DNA from: Vibrio mimicus
GTDB lineage: Bacteria > Pseudomonadota > Gammaproteobacteria > Enterobacterales > Vibrionaceae
Direction of reading: 5' to 3'
Assembly (NCBI RefSeq): GCF_019048845.1
Contig: NZ_CP077426.1
Location: 2,403,501 to 2,467,500 of the forward strand
DNA length: 64,000 bases
The notes beneath the pieces are model-generated. The model was not told where the DNA came from. It saw nothing but the letters and a program-made list of their open reading frames with translations, and made no database searches. Each line of letters begins with the position of its first letter. Positions within the stretch are counted from its first letter, which is position 1. Positions 51,078 through 60,177 of the stretch are shown here, piece after piece. The position numbers were made by a program, and so were the translations under genes.

Positions 51078-51338
51078 TCCATCCATCCCAACAAACTGGC
51101 AAACGAAAAAACAGATATATATCAAATAAATAATTTCACATTTTACACGATTATTGTTCCCTCATAACCCTGTAAATCCCTCATTCTGCTACCTTCAACA
51201 CATAACGAGCATAGGCAAGGGTTTATCCATAGCCTCTCAACACCTGCTTACAATTAACCCAACCCGCCGCAATCAATGGGCTTGAGTCAAACCGCTTCAT
51301 TCGTATACTGGGCGCTCAATCACTAGGAAGTTGTTTGT

Positions 51339-52022
51339 ATGAAATCCAACCAAAGCTTACTCAGTAATGTTCTGATCAACATTGTTATTCCAGTGGTGAT
51401 TTTGAGCAAAATGAGCGGTGAAGATAACCTTGGCCCAACGTGGGCATTGGTGGCCGCGTTAGCCTTTCCCCTGCTGTTTGGGGTTTACAGCTTTATTCAA
51501 GAGCGCAAAGTCAATTTTTACTCGGCGCTGGGCATGATTAGCGTGTTGCTCACCGGTGGCATTGGCTTGCTGCAACTCGACCCTGCTTATATAGCCATTA
51601 AAGAAGCGGCAATTCCGGGGCTGATTTTTATGATTCTGGTGGTCAGTAATCTGATTGGTTATCCGCTAGTGCGTAAAATGCTGCTCAATGAAGATATTGT
51701 CGATCACGACAAGCTGCACAGCGCGTTAAGCACGCCAGAGAAGAAGGCGGAATTTGAGCGTCGGGTGAATGTCAGCTCTTATCTGATTGCGTTCTCGTTT
51801 TTTGTTTCAGCCGTGCTCAACTATGGCCTAGCGAAGTGGATTGTGAAAAGCCCTGCGGGTACGGAAGCCTTTAACGAAGAGATTGGTAAGATGACGGCGC
51901 TGAGCTTTCCGGTGATTTCACTGCCTGTGACGATTTTGATGATGGGCGCACTGTTCTATCTGTTTAGAAGCCTGTCTAGCATCACAGGTCATAAGATGGA
52001 AGATTTTCTGCGCAGCAAGTAA
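51339..52022 (+). CDS. VC0807-family membrane protein
   Basis: 227 residues, six or so membrane segments (NVLINIVIPVVILSK; WALVAALAFPLLFGVYSFI; AAIPGLIFMILVVSNLIGYPL; SYLIAFSFFVSAVLNYGLAKWIV). RefSeq names this family after V. cholerae VC0807 (from memory), and the gene is placed as expected just right of the island site. Function unknown. Confidence 0.8.
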   Translation: MKSNQSLLSNVLINIVIPVVILSKMSGEDNLGPTWALVAALAFPLLFGVYSFIQERKVNFYSALGMISVLLTGGIGLLQLDPAYIAIKEAAIPGLIFMILVVSNLIGYPLVRKMLLNEDIVDHDKLHSALSTPEKKAEFERRVNVSSYLIAFSFFVSAVLNYGLAKWIVKSPAGTEAFNEEIGKMTALSFPVISLPVTILMMGALFYLFRSLSSITGHKMEDFLRSK

Positions 52023-52048
52023 TCGCTTCGCTTTAATCCATCAAGATC

Positions 52049-52078
52049 AAAAAAGGGCTCAACTGAGCCCTTTTGTTT
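52049..52078. terminator. Bidirectional terminator
   Basis: AAAAGGGCTC-AACT-GAGCCCTTTT with T-rich 3' side, ending both the VC0807-family gene and the FAD oxidoreductase gene. Confidence 0.82.
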
Positions 52079-52089
52079 TATTGCAAGTC

Positions 52090-53706
52090 TTATTCGCCTG
52101 CGAACTGCGCCACCATGTCACGTGCGACCGCTTCCGCGACTTTGATGCCGTCAATCCCTGCTGACAAAATACCGCCCGCATAACCCGCGCCTTCACCAGC
52201 TGGGTAGAAGCCTTTGAGGTTGATGCTTTGGAAATCTTTGCCGCGCTTGATGCACACCGGAGATGACGTACGCGTTTCCACGCCAGTCAGCAAGCCATCT
52301 TCCGAGGCAAAGCCTTTGATTTGACGATCAAACTCAGGGATCGCTTCACGAATCGCTTCTACCGCAAAGGCAGGCAGCGCTTTGGAAAGATCCGTCAGCT
52401 TGATACCCGGCGTGAAAGAAGGCTGTACATCGCCCAGTTCACTTGGGTTACGGCCTTTCAGGAAATCACCGATTTTCTGCGCTGGCGCATCGTAAGTTTC
52501 GCCACCCAGTTTATAGGCGTTAGCTTCCAGTTCACGTTGCAGACGAATGCCCGCCAGCGGATCGCCTGGGTAATCTTGCTCAGGCGAAATGCCGACTACA
52601 ATCGCGCTGTTAGCATTACGCTCTGCACGCGAATATTGGCTCATGCCGTTGGTGACAACGCGCCCTTCTTCAGACGTTGCTGCCACCACTGTACCGCCCG
52701 GACACATACAGAAGCTGTACACGGTGCGGCCATTTTTACAATGGTGTACCAGTTTGTAGTCTGCCGCGCCAAGAATCGGGTGGCCCGCACTTGGACCAAA
52801 GCGCGCTTCATCAATCATGGATTGCTTGTGTTCAATGCGGAAACCGACCGAGAAAGGCTTGGCTTCCATGTACACACCGCGATCGTGCAGCATATCAAAG
52901 GTATCACGCGCGCTGTGACCCACCGCGAGCACGACATAACGAGATTTGATCTCTTCACCGTTAGATAGCGTCACGCCAGTGATTTGGCCATCTTGCATGT
53001 GGATATCGTCAACTCGGGTGCTAAAACGAATTTCGCCACCCAGTTCGATGATTTTCGCGCGCATTTTTTCAATCATGGTCACCAGTTTAAAGGTACCGAT
53101 GTGCGGCTTACTCACATATAAAATCTCTTCTGGCGCGCCTGCTTCAACAAACTCGGTGATCACTTTACGGCCATAGAAGTTAGGGTCTTTGACTTGGCTG
53201 TACAACTTACCATCGGAAAACGTACCTGCACCACCTTCACCAAACTGCACGTTAGATTCGGTATTCAAAGTACGCTTACGCCAAAAGCCGAAGGTATCTT
53301 TGGTACGCTCACGCACCTCTTTGCCGCGCTCAACAATGATCGGGTTAAAGCCCATTTGCGCCAGCACTAAACCGGCAAACAAGCCACAAGGGCCAAAACC
53401 GATCACCAGTGGGCGCTCAGGTAGGTTCTCAGGTGCTTTGGCGACAAATTTGTAGGACATATCCGGCGTTGGGCGCACGTGCTGATCTTTGCTGAACTTG
53501 GCGAGCAGTTTTTCTGGGTTCGCCACTTCCACATCAACGGTGTAAATCAGTTGGATATCGCTTTTTTTACGAGCATCGTAGCCACGTCTAAACAGAGTGA
53601 AAGAGAGGACTTGCTGAGCAGGAATTTTCAACTTGGCAGCAATGGCATCAAGCAGCGCGCCTTCCTCATGGTTGAGAGGCAGCTTAAGTTCAGTTAAACG
53701 TATCAT
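52090..53706 (-). CDS. NAD(P)/FAD-dependent oxidoreductase
   Basis: 538 residues. An N-terminal 95-residue adaptor (RLTELKLPLNHEEGALLDAIAAKLKI) precedes an FAD-binding fold with RPLVIGFGPCGLFAGLVLAQMGFNPIIVERG (GxGPxG dinucleotide motif about residue 105), FGEGGAGTFSDGKLY and C-terminal GFYPAGEGAGYAGGILSAGIDGIKVAEAVARDMV. Members of this family are annotated as uncharacterised FAD-dependent dehydrogenases (COG2509-like). Substrate unknown. Confidence 0.85.
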   Translation of the reverse strand: MIRLTELKLPLNHEEGALLDAIAAKLKIPAQQVLSFTLFRRGYDARKKSDIQLIYTVDVEVANPEKLLAKFSKDQHVRPTPDMSYKFVAKAPENLPERPLVIGFGPCGLFAGLVLAQMGFNPIIVERGKEVRERTKDTFGFWRKRTLNTESNVQFGEGGAGTFSDGKLYSQVKDPNFYGRKVITEFVEAGAPEEILYVSKPHIGTFKLVTMIEKMRAKIIELGGEIRFSTRVDDIHMQDGQITGVTLSNGEEIKSRYVVLAVGHSARDTFDMLHDRGVYMEAKPFSVGFRIEHKQSMIDEARFGPSAGHPILGAADYKLVHHCKNGRTVYSFCMCPGGTVVAATSEEGRVVTNGMSQYSRAERNANSAIVVGISPEQDYPGDPLAGIRLQRELEANAYKLGGETYDAPAQKIGDFLKGRNPSELGDVQPSFTPGIKLTDLSKALPAFAVEAIREAIPEFDRQIKGFASEDGLLTGVETRTSSPVCIKRGKDFQSINLKGFYPAGEGAGYAGGILSAGIDGIKVAEAVARDMVAQFAGE

Positions 53707-53952
53707 GGGATGTCTCGTGGGTCATGGGTGTCTTAGCCTCACCACTGGCGTGGCGGCTCACAATGGCGCGCATTTTACGAGAATTCGCCTCCACTGTCAT
53801 ATTAAAAGCTTTGTCTGAAGATTCGGGCAGCAAACGCCCACCATCGAAACGGCGTGGGTTGAATTTTAGCGGCGGCGCAGTATCATCCCCGTTCTTGATT
53901 TTTGCGTACACTGTAGGTGTGCGAAACGGCTAACTAGATAGAGCGAATTGTC

Positions 53953-54276
53953 ATGGCTTTTGTCGTCACCGATAACTGTATCCAATGTAAATACACCGAC
54001 TGTGTGGCGGTATGCCCCGCGGATGCGTTCCATGAAGGGCCGAACTTTATGGTGATCAACCCGATTGAGTGCATCGACTGTGGGCTGTGTGTGCCGGAAT
54101 GTACCGCGCAAGCCATTTTTCAGGAAGACGAATTGGTGGGTGACCAACGGATTTTTATCGAACTCAACGCTGAGTTGGCGGAGCATTGGCCAAATCTGAC
54201 TGAAGTGAAGCCGGCGATGGAAGACGCCGCAAAGTGGGATGGCGTGCCAAACAAACTGGATATGCTGGAGAAGTAA
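53953..54276 (+). CDS. fdxA: Ferredoxin FdxA (7Fe-type)
   Basis: 107 residues: [56 protein letters not shown]. The first motif [14 protein letters not shown] and the second [11 protein letters not shown] give cysteine spacing for one [3Fe-4S] and one [4Fe-4S] cluster. The C-terminal extension with [17 protein letters not shown] is typical of FdxA. Electron carrier, partner unknown. Convergent with the SpoU methyltransferase gene. Confidence 0.95.
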   Translation: MAFVVTDNCIQCKYTDCVAVCPADAFHEGPNFMVINPIECIDCGLCVPECTAQAIFQEDELVGDQRIFIELNAELAEHWPNLTEVKPAMEDAAKWDGVPNKLDMLEK

Positions 54277-54361
54277 AACCCAGCCGCGATCTTGAGCGTG
54301 CAATCCCTTAAGACCGAAATGCCTTAAGACCACAGCGCCTTAAGAAAAAAGCCTAGGGATG

Positions 54362-54391
54362 AAAAAAGCGTCGGACAGTTCGACGCTTTTT
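54362..54391. terminator. Bidirectional terminator after fdxA
   Basis: AAAGCGTCG / CGACGCTTT 9-bp stem with loop GACAGTT, A- and T-runs at either side. Confidence 0.82.
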
Positions 54392-54423
54392 GGTTTTAGG
54401 GATATTCGTTTTCGGTAAATGGA

Positions 54424-55158
54424 TTAACTATGCTGACGGCGAATATTGTCGAGAATGATCCCCGTTGCCATCGCCACATTGAGTGATTCTGCACCGCCAA
54501 AGGCCGGAATGGTGATCTTATCTGTCACATACTGCGCGGCTTGCTCACGGATACCGTGAGATTCACTGCCCATCAGCAAAATGCCTTCGGCTTGAAAAGC
54601 GGTTTGATGCACGCTCACCCCTTCCAAAAATGCACCGTACACTGGCAAATTCGCCTTGGCTAAGTAGTCAGGTAAATCCACTTGGCTGACTTGCACGCGG
54701 CCAAAGCTGCCCATCGTGGCGCTGATGGTTTTCGGATTATACGGGTCGGCGCAATCTTGGCTGGCGATGATGTGTGAAATGCCATACCAATCCGCGACAC
54801 GAATAATAGTGCCCAAGTTACCGGGGTCGGAAACACCGTCCAAGGCAATCATCAACCCTTGTGCTTTCGGAACCTCAATGTGTGGGATCGCCACCACCGC
54901 AATCGCGGCGTTGTTGCTCACCAAGGTGCTGACTTTGGTTAAATCATCCAAGGTCGCTTCAATACACTCGAAACCCGCTAAGGCTTGTGCGTGCTCGGCG
55001 AGAAACTCAGTGGTAGCAAAAATGTTTTGAACCTTGAGTGTACTACTAGCCAGTTCTAGGACGTTTTTCTCGCCCTGAACCAGAAATAAGCCGTGCGCTT
55101 TGCGCTGTTTCTTCTGCCCTAAAGCGCGAATCAATTTGAGTTGGGTTTTCGAAATCAT
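54424..55158 (-). CDS. SpoU/TrmH-family RNA methyltransferase
   Basis: 244 residues from ATG 55158 (MISKTQLKLIRALGQKKQRK). SPOUT motifs: LDGVSDPGNLGTIIRVADWYG, LLMGSESHGI, and ESLNVAMATGIILDNI, forming the trefoil-knot SAM pocket. N-terminal substrate-binding domain present. Likely a 2'-O-ribose methyltransferase acting on 23S rRNA or tRNA; the target cannot be told from sequence. An ATG at 55197 would add 13 non-conserved residues. Confidence 0.9.
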   Translation of the reverse strand: MISKTQLKLIRALGQKKQRKAHGLFLVQGEKNVLELASSTLKVQNIFATTEFLAEHAQALAGFECIEATLDDLTKVSTLVSNNAAIAVVAIPHIEVPKAQGLMIALDGVSDPGNLGTIIRVADWYGISHIIASQDCADPYNPKTISATMGSFGRVQVSQVDLPDYLAKANLPVYGAFLEGVSVHQTAFQAEGILLMGSESHGIREQAAQYVTDKITIPAFGGAESLNVAMATGIILDNIRRQHS

Positions 55159-55271
55159 GGTGCTGTCCGAGATAAATGCCGGCGAATTATAGTGCAAAGC
55201 CCCTACGAGCTAAAGGGGCGCGTAGGGGAAGCCATCAAACCAACACAATGGCAGCTTTCGATTGCCAAGCG

Positions 55272-55670
55272 CTAGGCTTGAGCAAACTCGCCTAATGCTT
55301 GTAATGCCTGCTGCGCTTTCTCTTTTTGCACGAAAATATGGTCGTGGTAATAACCTGCAATCACATTGGCGCTAATGCCATGCTCAGCAAGCTTAGTGGC
55401 AAATGCGGCGGTTAACCCGACGGCTTCCAAACTGGAATGCACGGTTAAGGTGATCAAACTAAACAACGCGCTGCTCTCAAGCCCCGCTTGCTGCGCCTTT
55501 TCAGCCTCCAACACTAACGTCAGCCCTTCTGGCTCACGAAAAGTGGCGATAGGCTCTAAAGATAAATAGTCACTCAGTGCCCCGTCGACTGTGCAGAACA
55601 CGTAATCTCCTGCCATCAGCTCTGGCGACATGGATTGCAACAACAGTTCTAAGTTTTTGATTCCTGACAC
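55272..55670 (-). CDS. ACT-domain protein
   Basis: 132 residues with two ACT-like halves: ELLLQSMSPELMAGDYVFCTVDG and SLITLTVHSSLEAVGLTAAFATKLAEHGISANVIAGYYHDHIFVQKEKAQQALQAL. Small standalone ACT proteins bind amino acids as regulators. No known partner here. Confidence 0.88.
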   Translation of the reverse strand: MSGIKNLELLLQSMSPELMAGDYVFCTVDGALSDYLSLEPIATFREPEGLTLVLEAEKAQQAGLESSALFSLITLTVHSSLEAVGLTAAFATKLAEHGISANVIAGYYHDHIFVQKEKAQQALQALGEFAQA

Positions 55671-56079
55671 GCTTTATTCCTTCTTATATCGCCACGGCTC
55701 AGACTCGACAGAATAGAAACCACGTCAGCATAAGTACATGGAATATTAACCTAAGATTAGCGTCACTAATGTGTTTGCAAATGTGCTGCTATGAATTGGA
55801 AACGTGACATTTCATTCGTCTCCAATATGTAAAGAGCAAAAAACGCGTCCAAACCAACACCGCAACAAGTTTACTATGTAAATATCTGTTTTTTAATATG
55901 AAAAATTACTCACTCCAGCTCTTTCTCACAAAAGCCCCGTCATTTTATTGATATATTAGCGTCAACTAATTGTCAAAATAAAACACTATGGATTGAATAA
56001 AAAATAGATATAAGCAACAATCAAACCGAAATTCACTGCCAAGGAACAGCGCAAACACAACAAATAAGCGAGTCCTAAC
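55671..56079. other. Intergenic region upstream of the EAL gene
   Basis: About 400 AT-rich nt holding divergent promoters. I see no RNA gene, terminator or repeat I would defend. Confidence 0.45.
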
Positions 56080-57627
56080 ATGCAGGATTTTTTCCAAAAA
56101 AACATCGTTAAGCGCACCAGCCACGCCTTTTTGGCGTTTCTTCTTCCTCTCGCTGCTGGATTGCCCTTTATCACCTGGCAAACCCAATATGATCTAGAGA
56201 ATGACATCCGAGAGAATTTACAAGCGGGTAACGCATTACTTGACTCTTTAGTCCAACATGCTGAAATCGCGACCGAGCGAGCTGCGCCATACCTGCGTAT
56301 GAGCTGCCAGACCGCTCAACCCTATTTAGCCGACTTGGTGGCAATTACACCAGACGTCCGCAGTATTCATTTAGGTGAAAATCACCAGATTTATTGTGAC
56401 TCTTTAGGCGGAAAAGGGATTCGTCCAATCAAAGAACAACTAAATCCTAATGATGAGTTGCTGTTGCTTCAAGGCAACCGTCTTTCACCCGTGAATTCAG
56501 CCTTGGTGTTTTATCGTAACTATTCAGAAGGATCCGTATTTTCTAGTGTGAGCGTCTATTATCTGCGCAATGTCTTGTCGCTTATAAAAAGCTACGGCAG
56601 TACGCAGCTTCATATTGGTACTCGCTGGTTAAGTGACAAAGGGATAGTCACCCAAGGTAATGCCGAAACCACCATTGAGCTGGCCTCTCCCAAATATGAT
56701 TACTCATTAGCAACGAGTCTTTCACCTCAGGACTATTGGGATTATTTTCTGGATGCAAAACACACCAGTTTGTGGTTGTTGCTGCTCATGTCTGTGGGAG
56801 TTAGCTCTTATACTTTCTGGCGTCAGGGAAAAGCTAACGCTCTTGCTCCAGAAATCCGCCGCGCCATACAGGCACAAGAGTTTGAACCTTTTATCCAACC
56901 GATCATGGATAATTACGGCCGAATGGTACGAGCTGAAGTATTGATGCGTTGGCAACACCCAACAGCGGGATTAGTTCGCCCCGATCTGTTCATTCCCTTG
57001 GCTGAAGAATCAGGACTCATTGTGCCAATGACCACGCAATTGATGGCCAAAGTGCGTGACCAACTTGCACCGTATCAGTCAAAAATCGCCGATGATTTTC
57101 GAATCAGCTTTAACATTTCGGCTAAGCATTGTGTGGGTTCTAACTTGGTACAAGATTGCCAGCAGTTTCTAAGTGCTTTCGAGCATCCTTCACTGCTTTC
57201 ACTTGAACTGACCGAGCGAGAGCTGATTGAGGATACCGAAGAGGCTCGCAAACTATTTTCTGAGCTCAATCAAATTGGCGTTCGTTTGGCGATTGATGAT
57301 TTTGGCACAGGACACGCCAGCTTAAATTATTTGCAACAATTTCAATTTGATGTACTAAAAATCGACCAAAGTTTTGTGCGTATGATTGGTTCCAATGCGG
57401 TGTCTAGCCACATTGTGGATACCTTGTTGGATCTCGCCCATCGTTTAGAAATGCAAACGGTCGCCGAAGGCATCGAAACCGCAGAACAAGCTGCCTACTT
57501 TGCTTCGCGTGGAGTGGACTACATGCAAGGTTATTTCTACGCGAAACCGATGCCTATGGATGATTTTTTGACTCACCTAGCCGTTGGCACTTGGGAAACA
57601 CCACGTATAGGCAGTAACAAATTGTAG
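56080..57627 (+). CDS. CSS-motif EAL-domain cyclic-di-GMP phosphodiesterase
   Basis: 515 residues. TM1 (residues 15-35), a periplasmic domain to about 225 with a Cys pair (MSCQTAQP; IYCDSLGG) typical of redox-sensing CSS domains, TM2 (LWLLLLMSVGVSSYTFW), and a cytosolic EAL domain with AEVLMRW, NISAKH, LELTERE, IDDFGTGHAS, LKIDQSF, VAEGIE and QGYFYAKP. All metal- and substrate-binding residues are there, so it should degrade c-di-GMP, with activity possibly controlled by periplasmic disulfide state. Confidence 0.93.
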   Translation: MQDFFQKNIVKRTSHAFLAFLLPLAAGLPFITWQTQYDLENDIRENLQAGNALLDSLVQHAEIATERAAPYLRMSCQTAQPYLADLVAITPDVRSIHLGENHQIYCDSLGGKGIRPIKEQLNPNDELLLLQGNRLSPVNSALVFYRNYSEGSVFSSVSVYYLRNVLSLIKSYGSTQLHIGTRWLSDKGIVTQGNAETTIELASPKYDYSLATSLSPQDYWDYFLDAKHTSLWLLLLMSVGVSSYTFWRQGKANALAPEIRRAIQAQEFEPFIQPIMDNYGRMVRAEVLMRWQHPTAGLVRPDLFIPLAEESGLIVPMTTQLMAKVRDQLAPYQSKIADDFRISFNISAKHCVGSNLVQDCQQFLSAFEHPSLLSLELTERELIEDTEEARKLFSELNQIGVRLAIDDFGTGHASLNYLQQFQFDVLKIDQSFVRMIGSNAVSSHIVDTLLDLAHRLEMQTVAEGIETAEQAAYFASRGVDYMQGYFYAKPMPMDDFLTHLAVGTWETPRIGSNKL

Positions 57628-57628
57628 C

Positions 57629-57958
57629 TCATCGAAGGTAACGAAAAACGGTTCGGTTAATCCCTAACGTTTCGCCCAACCAACGGATTTGATCGTCTTG
57701 ATGGTCATACTCATCATCACCGGAAACAGGATGAATGAGTACACTGAGCGCACCACGGTTTGCATCAAGCCACTCGACTAAGCCGTGTTGATTATCACGA
57801 AAGTGCAGCTCAAACATCGGCTTTAGATGGGGTCCCACCAAACGTGGCACCAGCCCAAAGATCGCCAACACATCGCTTCTCTCATGAGCGATGTGTTGGC
57901 GAAAACGTTCAGCATCCACCCTTTGTTCAAGGTCAAAATAAACATGGGCATGGTACAT
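57629..57958 (-). CDS. DOPA 4,5-dioxygenase-like protein
   Basis: 109 residues: YHAHVYFDLEQRVDAERFRQHI, GPHLKPMFELHF and SVLIHPVSGDDEYDH. Three conserved His residues (H3xHxYF, GPH, LIHP) match the DOPA 4,5-dioxygenase fold, an extradiol-type enzyme. In bacteria its true substrate is unknown. Convergent with the EAL gene, stop codons one base apart. Confidence 0.88.
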   Translation of the reverse strand: MYHAHVYFDLEQRVDAERFRQHIAHERSDVLAIFGLVPRLVGPHLKPMFELHFRDNQHGLVEWLDANRGALSVLIHPVSGDDEYDHQDDQIRWLGETLGINRTVFRYLR

Positions 57959-58133
57959 AACAACTCCTTGATTGATGCGATATTTAGCAACTTGATCACA
58001 TGGGTTAACGGTAACTCACCGAATTACAACCATTTTTATCATTGCAGCCAAGCATAGTGCCTCTCAAGGGGAAATATCAGCCAATAAGTTTGTCCATCTC
58101 TATCGACTGCTTAGAATGACAGCGTTTAATCGC

Positions 58134-59111
58134 TTATCGGGTCATTTTTTTAACAAAAACCACCACGAATAGCGCCATTGTAAAACTGCCCATAAACGCC
58201 TCAATGGCAGCCACCACACGAGCAAAACCATGTGGCGCAATATCGCCATAGCCTAAGGTGGTAAAGGTCACCACGCTAAAATAGACGGCATTTAAAAACT
58301 CAAACATTTGAAATTGCCAACCTTGCGCGCTTGCAAAGAGTGGATTGTGGATGGTGGTATCAAGCAAATAATACAGTGTGGCGCAGAACAGAATGACACA
58401 CTGTGAAAACAGCACAACGCGCAGTGGATCTTCCCCATAACCACAAAATAGCTCAACAATTTTAGAGATCACTCTGGGCAAGCTAAATCGTTTCATCTGG
58501 TAACGGCGAAAACGCATCTCTTTTTTAAAAAACTGCCCAGCAATATGAAATAGCCCCTGCATTTCACACCGCTTGCGTATGTTACGACACACCTCTTCGA
58601 GCTCTTGATAGAGGGAGATCTCACTCGCGACATCGCGATTTTTGCGTGCTTCTTTTGCCTCGAATTCCTGCCTAAAAGCGATTCCCCATTCAATATTTTC
58701 CAACCGAGCACGCGATAACTCCACCCCAAGCAGGTTGGCTCCTTCCAATTTAGCGCAATTTAAATTCGCCCCATGTAGATTCGCTTTCATCAAAGAGCTA
58801 CCTCGAAGATCCAATCGAAAACAGTGGGCATCGGTCAGATTCGCGCGATAAAAATCGGCATCCCGACACGAATAACCGACTAGGCTGCCACGATTGACCA
58901 AATTAATATCTTGTAAGTTAGTACGCACCAGTCGAAAACCATCCAGAGGTCGGCCTGAACGAACCCAAGCTTCAAGCTTATCTTTTACCTCATCATGGCT
59001 TTTATCAACGGCAGGATCGTGCCAATAACAGAGTCCGCTCTCATTCGCAGTTTGATCACAACGCCATCCTGATGGGCTGCAATAGCAACATTTTAGGGAC
59101 TGGTTTTCCAT
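58134..59111 (-). CDS. Pentapeptide-repeat potassium-channel-like protein
   Basis: 325 residues from ATG 59111. A Cys-rich start (CCYCSPSGWRCDQTANESGLCYWHDP, possible zinc site) is followed by right-handed beta-helix pentapeptide repeats (FYRANLTDA...; SSLMKANLHGANLNCAKLEGANLLG). After a basic helical linker come TM1, a pore loop with TTLGYGD, and TM2 at the C-terminus, a KcsA-like two-TM potassium channel. Pentapeptide domain plus pore in one chain suggests a gated ion channel. Confidence 0.85.
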   Translation of the reverse strand: MENQSLKCCYCSPSGWRCDQTANESGLCYWHDPAVDKSHDEVKDKLEAWVRSGRPLDGFRLVRTNLQDINLVNRGSLVGYSCRDADFYRANLTDAHCFRLDLRGSSLMKANLHGANLNCAKLEGANLLGVELSRARLENIEWGIAFRQEFEAKEARKNRDVASEISLYQELEEVCRNIRKRCEMQGLFHIAGQFFKKEMRFRRYQMKRFSLPRVISKIVELFCGYGEDPLRVVLFSQCVILFCATLYYLLDTTIHNPLFASAQGWQFQMFEFLNAVYFSVVTFTTLGYGDIAPHGFARVVAAIEAFMGSFTMALFVVVFVKKMTR

Positions 59112-59171
59112 TTTGAGGGCTCCTAACCAGATGATACTCACCAATAAGTTTAGGAACCTTCCAACAGAGTG

Positions 59172-60077
59172 CTAGTGATCAAGGTGGATTTGTTGATACA
59201 GCCAATCGGTGAACACTTGAGTGGCTTCACTGGCTTGATGGGTAATCAAAAAGTATCCGGCTTTTGCAGGAATTGGGGCAAAAGGCGTCACTAAGCGCCC
59301 GCTATCTAATTCATTAGCAAGCAGCGCCATGCGCGCCATCGCAATGCCAACGCCAGCTTCCGCGGCTGACATCGCCATATCCGTGCGGTTGAAATAATGG
59401 TCACGCCGCCCCGGTAAAACCATCCCCATCTGTTTGGCCCAATACTGCCATTCCTGATCACGTGCTGCATTCGCCCACGGCACTGCATCATGCAGCAGTA
59501 CCACTTGCTGCCAAGCTTCGGAGTTAGCCCAATCCTGTTGCAGCCAAGGATGCGCCGCTAGATAAGCCGCACTCATCACAGGCAACAAAAACTCTTCCAT
59601 CAGTAGCTGCGCATCGCGCCGAGGGTATGGCAGCATGCCGTAATCAATCGCTAGATCGTAATCATGCCGCTCACTATCCACCAACGCGCCTTCCGCAAAA
59701 CTCTGAATTTGAATCTCCGGATGACGGCGATAAAAGTCCTCTAATCGTGGTACCAACCATTTAAAGGCAAAGGATGGTGTGAGCTTAAGCCGGATCTCTT
59801 TGCGCTCTGATGCCGGCGTTAAGCGGCGAAGGGTTTGCTCAATATCTTGATAGCTACGTTGCACAGTCGTGAGCAACAACTGCCCCGCTTCAGTTAAGCG
59901 TACTCCCCGTGAATGCCGTTCAAATAAGCTAAAACCAAGCTGACCTTCCAGTTGCAACATTTGTTGGCTAATAGCGCCTGTTGTGAGATGCAATGCCGTT
60001 GCAGCTAGGCTAAAACTCGGGTATTTCGCGACCTGCATGAAGGTATACAAACTCGCAACTTGGTGACTTTTCAACAT
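59172..60077 (-). CDS. LysR-family transcriptional regulator, GcvA-like
   Basis: 301 residues: N-terminal helix-turn-helix (LYTFMQVAKYPSFSLAATALHLTTGAISQQMLQLEGQLGFSLFERHSRGVRLTEAG) and a periplasmic-binding-type effector domain. It is divergent from the D-amino-acid dehydrogenase 100 nt away, so it probably regulates that gene in response to an amino acid. Closest architecture I recognise is the GcvA/AmpR group. Confidence 0.9.
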   Translation of the reverse strand: MLKSHQVASLYTFMQVAKYPSFSLAATALHLTTGAISQQMLQLEGQLGFSLFERHSRGVRLTEAGQLLLTTVQRSYQDIEQTLRRLTPASERKEIRLKLTPSFAFKWLVPRLEDFYRRHPEIQIQSFAEGALVDSERHDYDLAIDYGMLPYPRRDAQLLMEEFLLPVMSAAYLAAHPWLQQDWANSEAWQQVVLLHDAVPWANAARDQEWQYWAKQMGMVLPGRRDHYFNRTDMAMSAAEAGVGIAMARMALLANELDSGRLVTPFAPIPAKAGYFLITHQASEATQVFTDWLYQQIHLDH

Positions 60078-60177
60078 AGCCTTGCTTTTAGTTTTACTAA
60101 ATGGTGGTGATAATTTTTATCGATTGTTAATGAAAAGTAAACCTCAGACACTGAGCCGACTATTGAGAGAGGAGTCA

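Noticed and set aside
51078-51338. Search for a second att site right of the McrBC-like pair
   Set aside because: CCACCAAATCAT does not recur here, so I cannot show that the McrBC-like genes belong to a second ssrA island.
54307-54346. Three CTTAAGA copies after fdxA
   Set aside because: Short, irregularly spaced, and next to a terminator; no reason to see more than a local duplication.
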